Assembly (NCBI GenBank): GCA_900554715.1 | Contig: USIN01000009.1 | Location: 1 to 18,358 of the forward strand | DNA length: 18,358 bases | Direction of reading: 5' to 3' | Source of the DNA: an uncultured Bacteroidales bacterium | GTDB taxonomy: Bacteria; Bacteroidota; Bacteroidia; Bacteroidales; Muribaculaceae | Shown here: positions 1 to 6,652 of the stretch, piece by piece | Numbering within the stretch: the stretch's first letter is position 1 | Layout of the letters: the number at the start of each line of letters is the position of its first letter | Position numbers and translations under genes: made by a program | Notes under the pieces: generated by a model | The model's input: only the letters and a program-made list of their open reading frames with translations | Told to the model about the DNA's origin: nothing | The model's database searches: none

Positions 1-1
1 C

Positions 2-730
2 CGTCACTGCACCTTCGCCTTTGTCACCAACGAGAGCTATCGTCGCATCGCCATCGAGCGCGACGGCATGGACCCCGACAAGGTCATTGTGCTGCGCAGC
101 GGCCCTAAACTCGAGCGCCTCAAGATCTTGCCACCTGACGAGAGCATCAAGCGCGGGCGACGCTATATGGTCGGCTATCTCGGCGTCATAGGCCAGCAGG
201 AGGGCATAGAGTATATGCTTGAAGCCGCGCGTTATATCCGCGATACACTCGGTCGCGACGACATCTTTTGGGGCATCGTCGGCGGCGGTCCTCACCTCGA
301 GGCTCTCCGCGCCAAATGCACCGAGATGGGCCTTGACGACATCGTCGAATTTACCGGACGCGTCTCTGACGAACAGATGTTGCGCTACCTCAACACGGCT
401 GACGTCTGTGTCAACTCCGACGAATACAACGCCATGAACGACAAGTCGACGATGAATAAGGTGCTCGAATATATGGCGCTTGGCAAGCCGGTCGTGCAGT
501 TCGACCTTACCGAAGGTCGTTATTCTGCGGCCGACGCATCGCTCTATGCCCGCAAAAACGACGCCATCGACATGGCTGACAAGATTGTCGCCCTTCTCGA
601 CGACCCCGCACAGCGCGAAAAGATGTCTCAGATAGGCCGCAGCCGTATCGAGAACGAACTCTCGTGGGCACACACAAGCAAGGCCCTCCTCGCCGGCTAC
701 GACCGCTACTTCACCGCCCGCGGCCTCTGA
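2..730 (+). CDS. Glycosyltransferase family 4 (GT-B), 3' part only
   Basis: This is the C-terminal half of a GT4-type glycosyltransferase. The frame is open to the left edge (first codon at base 2), so the in-frame ATG at 68 is internal, not the start. GT-B donor-binding features are visible, counted from that ATG: a glycine-rich strand start (VGYLGVIGQQEG, about residues 35-46), GGGP at 72-75, and the loop STMNKVLEYMALGKPVV (about 127-143) with the acidic residue that family members use to hold the nucleotide-sugar. It should transfer a sugar from a nucleotide donor, probably for cell-surface polysaccharide or glycan assembly; the acceptor cannot be told. The stop TGA lies at 728-730, only about 15 bases before the likely start of the next gene. 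Family call is secure; specificity is unknown. Confidence 0.88.
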   Translation, partial: RHCTFAFVTNESYRRIAIERDGMDPDKVIVLRSGPKLERLKILPPDESIKRGRRYMVGYLGVIGQQEGIEYMLEAARYIRDTLGRDDIFWGIVGGGPHLEALRAKCTEMGLDDIVEFTGRVSDEQMLRYLNTADVCVNSDEYNAMNDKSTMNKVLEYMALGKPVVQFDLTEGRYSAADASLYARKNDAIDMADKIVALLDDPAQREKMSQIGRSRIENELSWAHTSKALLAGYDRYFTARGL

Positions 731-744
731 AAAATCATCTTATA

Positions 745-1320
745 TTGGCTGTATTTTTACCCAAGTGTGGCGGTTACAGAAATCTCAAGGTCTTTAAATT
801 GACCGAGATAATCTGCGATCTCTCGGCCGTCTTTGCGGCAAAATTTATCAGACCTGGCAGCAGAACCCGCGATCAGATTGAGCAAGCTGCCCGCTCGGGT
901 AAACAGAATATAGCTGAGGGGAGCGCGGCGTCGTCGACTTCGAAAGAGATGGAGATTAAGCTGACCAATGTTGCAAAGGCTTCACTTGAAGAACTGTTGC
1001 TTGATTATGAGGATTATCTACGTCAGCATAATCTTCCTAAATGGGATAAAAATCATCCGCGCACAGAGCGGCTTAGGTATTATTTGCGTACGCCTGAGTT
1101 TGAGCGCAATTCATCCGCGCTTGCCGAGCGAATGAATGCCGAAGAGTTTTGTAATCTATGTATTACGCTGATAAATCAGACGACGTATATGCTCAGACGT
1201 CTGATTGAGTCGCAGGAGCGTCAGTTTCTTCAAGAAGGTGGCATAAAAGAGCGGATGTTCAAAGCTCGTGTCGACTATCGCAGCGGCCACAGACCTACGT
1301 CTGATAAGTCAGGCGAATAG
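745..1320 (+). CDS. Four-helix-bundle protein (23S rRNA intervening-sequence / suffix-domain family)
   Basis: The protein has the family signature GGYRNLKVFKLTEIICDL followed by the core RDQIEQAARSGKQNIAEGSA. These match the S23/IVS four-helix-bundle family in the longer form common in Bacteroidetes that carries a 'suffix' region (LLLDYEDYLRQHNLPKWD). The family's biochemical role is poorly defined; relatives are encoded in 23S rRNA intervening sequences, and the Avd subunit of diversity-generating retroelements has the same fold. The start is uncertain. No ATG precedes the conserved region except one at 664, which lies inside the glycosyltransferase gene and encodes unrelated residues. I chose TTG at 745 (191 residues), which leaves the usual short leader before GGYRNL. 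It is more AT-rich than its neighbours, which suggests a different history. It is followed by 9-bp repeats. Confidence 0.75.
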   Translation: MAVFLPKCGGYRNLKVFKLTEIICDLSAVFAAKFIRPGSRTRDQIEQAARSGKQNIAEGSAASSTSKEMEIKLTNVAKASLEELLLDYEDYLRQHNLPKWDKNHPRTERLRYYLRTPEFERNSSALAERMNAEEFCNLCITLINQTTYMLRRLIESQERQFLQEGGIKERMFKARVDYRSGHRPTSDKSGE

Positions 1321-1383
1321 ATATGCCAAAGAAGTCAGACCTGTCCGACATGTCTGACCCGTCCGACTTTTTCTGTTCGACTT
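1299..1383. repeat. Degenerate 9-bp tandem repeat, consensus GTCnGACnn
   Basis: Four adjacent 9-base units fill 1334-1369: GTCAGACCT, GTCCGACAT, GTCTGACCC and GTCCGACTT. A fifth, GTTCGACTT, follows at 1375-1383, and two weaker copies (GTCTGATAA, GTCAGGCGA) at 1299-1316 form the last codons of the four-helix-bundle gene. GTCAGAC (1334-1340) and GTCTGAC (1352-1358) are also inverted repeats of each other, so the spacer can fold into a 7-bp stem. The array fills the gap between two converging genes and touches both stop regions, so it may also serve as their shared transcript end. Confidence 0.7.
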
Positions 1384-2278
1384 AATCTTCCCAGATCTTT
1401 CTGACGACTGAGGCGATGGTTGCGCTGTCGACGCATTTGCCGTCGCGGCGCTTGCCTTTTTGGAAACAGATGCCCGTTACGTCGGGGTCTGAGAGTAACA
1501 TCCGCGCACGTTCTTCGAGTGGTGTTGCGGCGTCGAAGTCGACGACATGGATCAGCGGGAAGCGTCGCTTGTCGGTGTTGAAATGGCCACGGCCTTTGAT
1601 AGCATGGATGCAGTAGAGGCTATACAGATATATCTCGCTGATTTTATAATTGTTGGCAAAACGGTATTTCCAGCCGAACAACGACCCTTTGCCCAGGCGT
1701 GCAAGCATTTCCTGAAGGCAGCGGCGCTCGAATACCATCGGCTGGGTCATGTAGGTTTTTTTTGCCATCGTCTCGACATCGGCGTCGAGGCGGAGGGCCT
1801 TTTTTGCCGCCCGACAATATTTCTCGTGGTATGGTTCTTCCTCGAAATCACGGCTGTAGAGCATGAACCGCCCGTCGCGGTATATCGAGTCGAGGCTGAA
1901 AGGCCGCATGAAGACGCACTCTGAGTCGAGGTGCATCACGGCGTCGTAGCTGTCGCCGATGACATCGAAGACGGCGAGCTTGCAGATCTGCTGCACTATC
2001 CACTGGCGAACGGGTATCGTCGCCGGCGATACATAGCACTTATGACCCATGAGCCTGAAGGGCAGCTTGAAGAATGTTTTCGGCAGCAGCTCAGACTTGC
2101 GGTGGATCTTTGCGCGGGCAAAGCGCGGGTCAGCCGCAAACAGCTCATAGTCCTCGTCGTTGACGAAGATAAAATGGTCAATCGAGTCAGGCACGAAGCG
2201 GCTGATGCTCTCGCAGAGCAGGGCGCACTCATCGATGTCGTGGCGGTAAGTCTGTGTCGAGATGGCTATTTTAGGCAT
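1382..2278 (-). CDS. DUF6492-like putative glycosyltransferase
   Basis: A 298-residue protein if read from the ATG at 2278 (MPKIAIST...). An upstream in-frame ATG at 2299 would add seven residues, but the peptide from 2278 begins directly at the first beta strand. It looks like the DUF6492 group of GT-A-fold enzymes: an N-terminal strand (IAISTQTYRHDI), a helix with LCESISRF, then FVNDEDYELF, and a DxD-like metal/nucleotide site HLDSE (about residues 117-121 from this start) followed by CVFMRPF. No signal peptide or membrane segment is seen, so it is probably cytoplasmic. Donor and acceptor are unknown. It is last in the leftward ilvE operon, 27 bases after the HDIG gene. The family call is by pattern memory and moderately sure; glycosyltransferase activity is inferred. 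Confidence 0.65.
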   Translation of the reverse strand: MPKIAISTQTYRHDIDECALLCESISRFVPDSIDHFIFVNDEDYELFAADPRFARAKIHRKSELLPKTFFKLPFRLMGHKCYVSPATIPVRQWIVQQICKLAVFDVIGDSYDAVMHLDSECVFMRPFSLDSIYRDGRFMLYSRDFEEEPYHEKYCRAAKKALRLDADVETMAKKTYMTQPMVFERRCLQEMLARLGKGSLFGWKYRFANNYKISEIYLYSLYCIHAIKGRGHFNTDKRRFPLIHVVDFDAATPLEERARMLLSDPDVTGICFQKGKRRDGKCVDSATIASVVRKIWED

Positions 2279-2305
2279 TGAGCTATGGTGGATTGGCATT
2301 TTATG

Positions 2306-2863
2306 TTACAGCGCTTTGTGACCGGCACCGAATTCTTTGTGCAGGGCTTCGAAGCGTGTGACGGTCTCGGGCGAGTGTTTTGCCATCGAGAGACGGACAC
2401 GCTCGAGCGGTTTCTCTTTCATGTCGCCGCTCTTCGAGAAAAATTTGTCGGCATAGCAGACAAGGCGCTCGAGCAGTGTGCGCGGCATATAGTCGCCCGG
2501 AGGGAGCGGCAGATTCATAGCGACGATGTCGTCGGTCGAGATGCCGGCGCCGGTGTGACGTTCGGCCACGCGGGCTATCACCTCGGGAAATCCGGCCTCG
2601 CGTATCATTCGCGCGCCGATTATGCCGTGACGCAGATACGGCTCGGTGCCGTGGCAGTCGATGCCCGGGGCGTCGGTGGCCACGATGCCGATGTCGTGGA
2701 GCATGGCCGCAGCCTCGACCGTCGTCTCGTCGAGGTCAAGGCCGAGGCTGCGTGATATCTTCAGTGCTTTGTCTGCTACCTGACGCGAATGCTTGACGAG
2801 AATCTCGCGCCGGCGTGTGCCGGGCGCGTAGTAGCGGTCAATCAGTTCGTTATAGTCGGGCAT
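2306..2863 (-). CDS. HDIG/HD-domain phosphohydrolase
   Basis: A 185-residue single-domain HD protein. Candidate metal ligands are visible in order: H25 (KHSRQVA), H56-D57 in the signature MLHDIG, H79 (LRHG), H103 (ERHTGAG) and D139 (CYADKF). This is the set expected for a metal-dependent phosphohydrolase acting on nucleotides or related phosphoesters in the cytoplasm; the substrate cannot be read from sequence. There is no regulatory or membrane domain. Its ATG overlaps the ilvE stop by one base (TGATG at 2865-2861), so translation is very probably coupled to ilvE. Family membership is certain; the cellular role is open. Confidence 0.88.
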   Translation of the reverse strand: MPDYNELIDRYYAPGTRRREILVKHSRQVADKALKISRSLGLDLDETTVEAAAMLHDIGIVATDAPGIDCHGTEPYLRHGIIGARMIREAGFPEVIARVAERHTGAGISTDDIVAMNLPLPPGDYMPRTLLERLVCYADKFFSKSGDMKEKPLERVRLSMAKHSPETVTRFEALHKEFGAGHKAL

Positions 2864-3882
2864 CAGTCGAGAATTGTGTTCCAGCCGTGAGTGTCTGGCT
2901 CTTCGCCGAGGCGTATGGCGCTGAGCTTGTTATATAGAGCCGTGGTTACAGGCCCCGGTTTGCCGTCTTTCGAGATTATATATTTGGTGCCGGTGTCAAG
3001 GTCGTCGATTTCGCCGATGGGTGAGGCTACGGCAGCCGTTCCGCAGGCGGCGGCTTCGGTGCAGTCGGCAAGTTCGTCGACGGTGATATGGCGGCATTCG
3101 ACCTCGATGCCCATGTCACGGGCCAGATCCTGAAGGCTCATGTTGGTTATCGAGGGCAGTATCGAGTCGGAAGCCGGGGTAATATATTTGCCGTCTTTGA
3201 TGGCAAAGAAGTTGGCCGGGCCACATTCGTCGAGATATTTTTTCTCTTTCGGGTCGAGATAGAGCACGGCCGAGTATCCGAGCGAGTGGGCGCGCTCGCC
3301 TGCCGAGAGAGAGGCGGCATAGTTGCCGCCGACCTTCCATCGGCCGGTGCCGCGGGGAGCCACGCGGTCATATTCGCGCATGATACATATCTTTGTGTTG
3401 GCAAAACCTTCTTTGAAGTATGGGCCGACGGGTGTTACCATGACGATGAAGAGATATTCGTCGCCGGGTTTGACGCCGATGCGCGGCGACATGCCGATCT
3501 CGAGCGGACGTATATAGAGCGAAGCACCGCTGCCGTAGGGGGGCACAAAGCGACGGTTGAGCTCGACCACTTTGACGCACATCTCTTTGAAAAGTTCTTC
3601 GGGGATGGGTTCCATCATGATGCCTTTGGCTGATTCGCGTATACGGCGGGCGTTTTCTTCGAGGCGGAAGATGCGTATCTTGCCGTCGGCGCCCATGAAG
3701 GCCTTGAGGCCCTCGAATATTTCTTGTCCGTAGTGCAGGGCCGTGGCGGCCATGTGGATGTTTATTGTTTCTGATGTCGAAACTTCGACTTCGCCCCATT
3801 TGCCGTCGCGATAGCTGCAACGTACATTATAATCTGTCGGGAAATAGCCGAAAGGCAGTTTGCTCCAGTCAGGATTGTTCAT
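2863..3882 (-). CDS. ilvE: Branched-chain amino acid aminotransferase
   Basis: A fold-type IV PLP enzyme of 339 residues, normal for the long form of IlvE. It catalyses reversible transfer of the amino group between leucine, isoleucine or valine and 2-oxoglutarate, the last step of their synthesis and the first of their breakdown, in the cytoplasm. Visible motifs: LHYGQEIFEGLKAF (49-62), SLYIRPLEIG (121-130), the PLP-lysine region GRWKVGGNYAAS with K183 as Schiff-base lysine, and LDECGPANFFAI (217-228). The start at 3882 gives the family's usual N-terminus (KLPFGYFPTDYN). It is first in a leftward operon with the HDIG and DUF6492 genes; no other ilv or leu genes are in view. A promoter box lies about 26 bases upstream. 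Confidence 0.95.
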   Translation of the reverse strand: MNNPDWSKLPFGYFPTDYNVRCSYRDGKWGEVEVSTSETINIHMAATALHYGQEIFEGLKAFMGADGKIRIFRLEENARRIRESAKGIMMEPIPEELFKEMCVKVVELNRRFVPPYGSGASLYIRPLEIGMSPRIGVKPGDEYLFIVMVTPVGPYFKEGFANTKICIMREYDRVAPRGTGRWKVGGNYAASLSAGERAHSLGYSAVLYLDPKEKKYLDECGPANFFAIKDGKYITPASDSILPSITNMSLQDLARDMGIEVECRHITVDELADCTEAAACGTAAVASPIGEIDDLDTGTKYIISKDGKPGPVTTALYNKLSAIRLGEEPDTHGWNTILD

Positions 3883-3907
3883 TTTTTTAGTTTGGTTTAT
3901 TGTTGTG

Positions 3908-3915
3908 CAAAATTA
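3908..3915 (-). promoter_or_regulatory. Promoter -7 box for ilvE (TAATTTTG)
   Basis: On the minus strand TAATTTTG matches the Bacteroidetes sigma-70 -7 consensus TAnnTTTG. It lies 26 bases before the ilvE ATG, leaving a leader of roughly 15-20 bases. No convincing TTTG sits at the expected -33 position (the bases there read TTTT), so this is a -7-only match. Confidence 0.6.
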
Positions 3916-3984
3916 ACCATTTATTTACAATAATAAAAACTAAATAATGCTGAATATGTTCGGGAGCGGCAGCGGGAATACGGA

Positions 3985-4021
3985 AAAACAGACAGACGTC
4001 GTCGCGACGTCTGTCTGTTTT
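3985..4021 (-). terminator. 17-bp perfect hairpin terminator
   Basis: Arms 3985-4001 (AAAACAGACAGACGTCG) and 4005-4021 are perfect complements around a 3-base loop. Read leftward, the stem ends in TGTTTTTCCG, so it should stop transcripts coming from the histidine-kinase gene before they reach the ilvE promoter. Read rightward it ends in TGTTTTGTG, so it may also work in that direction. No rightward gene reaches it. Confidence 0.8.
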
Positions 4022-4194
4022 GTGAATGTTGCTTGTGTAACTTTATGCTTTTGATTGCTATTAGTGCGGATTTAGTTTTTTCGTTGGAAAGATTTCAGTA
4101 TATCTTTGTTGTTATGATGTGCCAAAATTAGTGCATCTATATTTCTATTGTGTTACAAACTGGTGAATTTTGTAATACAAATTGAAAGGGCGAT
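4022..4194. other. AT-rich spacer between the kinase gene and the terminator
   Basis: No gene is seen here; with the terminator and ilvE promoter it makes up the 312-base gap 3883-4194. It holds a leftward TAATTTTG box (4123-4130), a rightward TATCTTTG box (4101-4108), and a 12-bp inverted repeat with one mismatch (4148-4159 / 4169-4180) just past the kinase stop. Without -33 elements or conservation data the two boxes could be chance matches in AT-rich DNA. Confidence 0.4.
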
Positions 4195-5676
4195 TTAAGA
4201 GTCGGTATGCTGTATGGCTTTCGGTAATGTGAACGTGAACTGCAGACCTCCTTCCTGGCGGTTTGAAATCTCTATTGTGCCGCCATGGGCGAGGACAGTA
4301 TTCTGGACAATGGGCAGACCGAGTCCCGTGCCGCCGGCTTTGCGGGTGCGCCCCGAGTCAACACGATAGAATCGGTCGAACAGGTGTGGGATATGCTCCT
4401 CGCTTACTCCTACGCCGTTGTCATAAAAGACAAATGTATAGAATTTCGCGTCTTCTCCGATAAGTCTTATGCCACACTCGGTGCCTTTGGAATGCAGACG
4501 TGCGTTCTTGACAAGATTGTTGAGCATGCCTGTGAGAAGATTGAAATTGCCGTTGATACGGCAGTTGAGAGGTATGTCGTAGACAAACGAGAGTTCGCCA
4601 AGCATCCCCGACTCGGTGCAATCGCTTACAACGGAATATACAACGTCATGAAAGTCGATTTCTTCAGTGGTGATGATTGAAGAGCCTTCGTCGAGACGTG
4701 TCAGCGATGACACGTCGTTCATCAGGTTTACCAGCCGGTTGACGTGTTCCTGTGCTTTTAAGATAAAGCGGTCGCGCGCTTCCGAACCCATATCGGGATT
4801 TTCTATTATCGTGTCGAGATAGCCTTTGATGACTCCCACCGGGGTCTTCAGCTCGTGGTTTATATTGTTGGTGAGCTGACGTTTCAGGCGCGCTTTTTCG
4901 TTCATGGCATGCAGAGCCACTTCGTGTTCCCGTTTGGTGTTTTCGAGTGCCTGGGTGAGGTTTGTGTGCATGTGGGCTATCTGGCGCGTAATTTCGCCGA
5001 GTTCGTCGTGAGGCACTTTTGAGAGGTCAGGCTTGTAATTGCGGTCATTTGCTGCGTTGACGGCAAAATCGCGCAGAATCCTGACGTTGGTTCCCAAATA
5101 GCGCGTTGTGTAATATGATAATACCGTGAGGAATATGGCTATCGCCACAAGTACTACCCAGATTTTATAATCAGGCAGACTGGCTTTGCGCAACAGGTCG
5201 TTGACTGGGACGGCCGTCAGGACTTCAAGCCGTCCGTCGTCGCTTGTCGTCGCTTTATAATAGAAGTAATCGTTACTGTGGTCTGACTCCTGATCTACAG
5301 CCAGATCTTCTTCTCCGGCCTCGGTGGTGAGGCCCGAATCGTGACTGATTTCGTCGTCGGTCAGACTGACAATTTCGTCTATATTATATATGAGCGATTT
5401 GTCCTTATAGACTGAGATACGTATCAAATCATATTCGGGCATCTTCTGGAAGCTGGTGCTCACGAATTTGAAGTATGCCTGAGGGTTAAACTCGGTCTCG
5501 TATGCGTCGATAATGCGGTCGTTGATCAGTGACAGTTGAGCGCGAAGCTTGTCGGCCTGATAATTGCGTTCTTTGTTGGCCTGCCATAATGCCATGCCGA
5601 TAATCAGCGCCCAAATAGTCGTGATTAGCGGTATGAACAGACGCCACTGATAACTAATGTGTTTCTTTAAAGCCAT
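4195..5676 (-). CDS. Membrane sensor histidine kinase
   Basis: A 493-residue two-component sensor. A short cytoplasmic start is followed by a membrane segment (about 12-31), an extracytoplasmic sensor region of about 140 residues with no family I recognise (32-171), a second membrane segment (172-190), a HAMP-like linker (191-245), a coiled region, and the HisKA dimerisation domain with phospho-accepting H274 in NINHELKTPVG. The ATPase domain shows the N box (NNLVKNARLHS, 386-396), G1 (DNGVGVS, 419-425), F box (LFDRFYRVD, 432-440) and G2 (GGTGLGLPIV, 448-457), so it should be catalytically intact. It overlaps the regulator gene by 23 bases, hence a coupled pair. The acidic stretch at 107-131 (EISHDSG...EEDLAVDQE) could bind cations, but the signal is unknown. 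Confidence 0.93.
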   Translation of the reverse strand: MALKKHISYQWRLFIPLITTIWALIIGMALWQANKERNYQADKLRAQLSLINDRIIDAYETEFNPQAYFKFVSTSFQKMPEYDLIRISVYKDKSLIYNIDEIVSLTDDEISHDSGLTTEAGEEDLAVDQESDHSNDYFYYKATTSDDGRLEVLTAVPVNDLLRKASLPDYKIWVVLVAIAIFLTVLSYYTTRYLGTNVRILRDFAVNAANDRNYKPDLSKVPHDELGEITRQIAHMHTNLTQALENTKREHEVALHAMNEKARLKRQLTNNINHELKTPVGVIKGYLDTIIENPDMGSEARDRFILKAQEHVNRLVNLMNDVSSLTRLDEGSSIITTEEIDFHDVVYSVVSDCTESGMLGELSFVYDIPLNCRINGNFNLLTGMLNNLVKNARLHSKGTECGIRLIGEDAKFYTFVFYDNGVGVSEEHIPHLFDRFYRVDSGRTRKAGGTGLGLPIVQNTVLAHGGTIEISNRQEGGLQFTFTLPKAIQHTDS

Positions 5677-6367
5677 AACCGAACCCCTGTCGGGTCACGA
5701 TATTGTTGCCGTATTCGACGAGCTTCTTGCGCAGGCGTGTGATGTTTGTGTCGATAGTGCGGTTTGTGACCACAACGTCGGCACCCCAGACCTGTTCGAT
5801 TATCTCTTCACGTGAATAGATGCGGTTGCGGTGTGTAAGGAAGAACAGCAGTATGTCAAACTCTGTGCGCGTGAGCTGGACTTCCTGTCCGTCGAGATAA
5901 CACAGTTTTTCGTTCTGGTCGATTCTCAGCGCCTTATAGCTGATGTCGGGTTTATAGATACTGTCAGATGCGTTGTTCTCTGCGATAGTGCGGGTAATGG
6001 CCGAACGGCGGAGCACGGCGCGGACTCGCGCGAGAACTTCGCCGATAACAAACGGTTTGGTGACATAATCGTCAGCTCCTATGTTGAGTCCCATGACTTT
6101 CTCGTCTTCGTCTGTCAGTGCCGAACAGAATATGATAGGGGTATGCTCGGTTTCGGTCACATTGCGCACTCGTTTGGCGAAGTCAAAACCGCTGAGCGTG
6201 TCCATCATTATGTCGACGAGAAAAAGCGAATATTCACTCAGGTTCATGTCGAGTGCCTCTTCGGCGCTGTAGGCACAGTCAACTTCATAACCTTCTTTTT
6301 CAAGATTGAATTTGAGAATTTCGCATATTGATTCTTCGTCGTCGATAACTAATATTTTAACTCTCAT
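5654..6367 (-). CDS. OmpR/PhoB-family response regulator
   Basis: A 237-residue DNA-binding response regulator. The receiver domain (about 1-120) has the acidic pair D9-D10/E11, phospho-acceptor D52 (LFLVDIMM), switch residue S82 (IIFCSA) and K104 (DDYVTKPF). The C-terminal winged helix (about 140-237) carries the usual LTRTEFDILLFF, SREEIIEQVWG and TNRTIDTNITRLRKKL elements. It should bind DNA when phosphorylated by the adjacent kinase, whose gene begins inside its last 23 bases. Target genes cannot be read directly. It is transcribed divergently from the efflux operon across a 352-base spacer, which makes that operon and itself the first candidates. Confidence 0.95.
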   Translation of the reverse strand: MRVKILVIDDEESICEILKFNLEKEGYEVDCAYSAEEALDMNLSEYSLFLVDIMMDTLSGFDFAKRVRNVTETEHTPIIFCSALTDEDEKVMGLNIGADDYVTKPFVIGEVLARVRAVLRRSAITRTIAENNASDSIYKPDISYKALRIDQNEKLCYLDGQEVQLTRTEFDILLFFLTHRNRIYSREEIIEQVWGADVVVTNRTIDTNITRLRKKLVEYGNNIVTRQGFGYGFKETH

Positions 6368-6382
6368 TGTATAAAGGATAAC

Positions 6383-6392
6383 GCCTTAAGGC
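6383..6392. promoter_or_regulatory. Palindrome GCCTTAAGGC in the response-regulator leader
   Basis: A perfect 10-base palindrome lies 16 bases upstream of the response-regulator ATG. A near-consensus leftward -7 box (TAATTTCG, 6419-6426) lies further upstream, so the palindrome would fall in the 5' leader, as an operator or a small hairpin. It is short, and OmpR-type regulators usually bind direct repeats, so the assignment is weak. Confidence 0.3.
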
Positions 6393-6519
6393 ATTTCGGG
6401 TTAATTATTTTTAGTATGCGAAATTAATAAAATATAAGACATGGAAAGTGTTAGCGAATGTTAATTCACAGTATTGTAAAAACTTTTTGGCTACCCCCGT
6501 GTTATCATATCATAATTAC

Positions 6520-6527
6520 TATATTTG
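6520..6527 (+). promoter_or_regulatory. Upstream promoter -7 box (TATATTTG) of the efflux leader
   Basis: TATATTTG matches TAnnTTTG. Transcription would begin near 6533-6535, a few bases before the leader reading frame at 6541. No good TTTG is found 19-21 bases upstream; the nearest, at 6486-6489, is 30 bases away. It relies on the -7 match and on the leader/terminator unit directly after it. Confidence 0.55.
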
Positions 6528-6540
6528 CACTGTGTTTTTC

Positions 6541-6582
6541 ATGGTATTAGATTTAAGGTTAAAGAATTTTCGGGCTTCGTGA
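6541..6582 (+). CDS. Candidate leader peptide MVLDLRLKNFRAS
   Basis: A 13-codon frame, ATG to TGA, lies between the upstream promoter box and the efflux genes. Codons 11-13 form the 5' arm of the terminator and the stop codon falls in its loop, so ribosome position would decide whether the hairpin forms. Residues 6-8 are Arg-Leu-Lys, a +X+ pattern known from macrolide-arrested Erm leader peptides (Arg-Leu-Arg type). A ribosome paused with codons 8-9 (6562-6567) in its decoding sites would cover mRNA to roughly 6577-6580, exactly the 5' arm. No Shine-Dalgarno sequence is visible, as is normal in this phylum. That it is translated and regulatory is inference; the alternative is a short non-coding RNA or a chance frame. 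Confidence 0.55.
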   Translation: MVLDLRLKNFRAS

Positions 6583-6599
6583 GAAGCCCGATTTTTTTT
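6571..6599 (+). terminator. Intrinsic terminator (attenuator) inside the efflux leader
   Basis: CGGGCTT (6571-6577) pairs with AAGCCCG (6584-6590) around a 6-base loop, followed by A and eight T residues (6592-6599): a textbook Rho-independent terminator on the plus strand. No full gene lies upstream on this strand, since the neighbour at 6367 runs the other way. The only transcript it can stop is the short one starting near 6534, giving an RNA of about 65 bases. That placement marks it as an attenuator or the end of a small RNA. Confidence 0.85.
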
Positions 6600-6621
6600 G
6601 CGCGGTCCGGTTGAATTTCTC

Positions 6622-6652
6622 TTTGCAGATTTAAGAAATATTTATAATTTTG
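6622..6652 (+). promoter_or_regulatory. Consensus promoter for the efflux operon (TTTG-N19-TAATTTTG)
   Basis: TTTG at 6622-6625 and TAATTTTG at 6645-6652, separated by 19 bases, fit the Bacteroidetes -33/-7 promoter exactly. Transcription should start near 6660, leaving a leader of about 60 bases before the ATPase ATG at 6720. It lies downstream of the attenuator and so would bypass it, supplying basal expression. Confidence 0.75.

Noticed and set aside
68..730. ATG at 68 as the true start of the glycosyltransferase
   Set aside because: The frame is open to base 2 and the upstream codons (RHCTFAFVTNESYRR) read as normal protein, so the gene begins outside the window.
664..744. ATG at 664 as start of the four-helix-bundle protein
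   Set aside because: It would overlap the glycosyltransferase gene by 67 bases, and the added residues are Pro/Arg-rich sequence from the other gene's frame, unlike the family's N-terminus.
1299..1383. Short repeats considered as a CRISPR array
   Set aside because: Units are 9 bases and contiguous, with no spacers of 25-40 bases and no cas genes nearby.
3088..3633. 181-codon plus-strand frame opposite ilvE
   Set aside because: The minus-strand frame is an unmistakable IlvE with its PLP lysine; the plus-strand peptide has no family features.
4101..4108. Rightward TATCTTTG box as a promoter
   Set aside because: It matches the -7 consensus but has no -33 partner and points only into the antisense strand of the kinase gene; probably a chance match in AT-rich DNA.
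5831..6331. 166-codon plus-strand frame opposite the response regulator
   Set aside because: It mirrors the receiver and winged-helix domains of a complete OmpR-type protein and shows no motif of its own.
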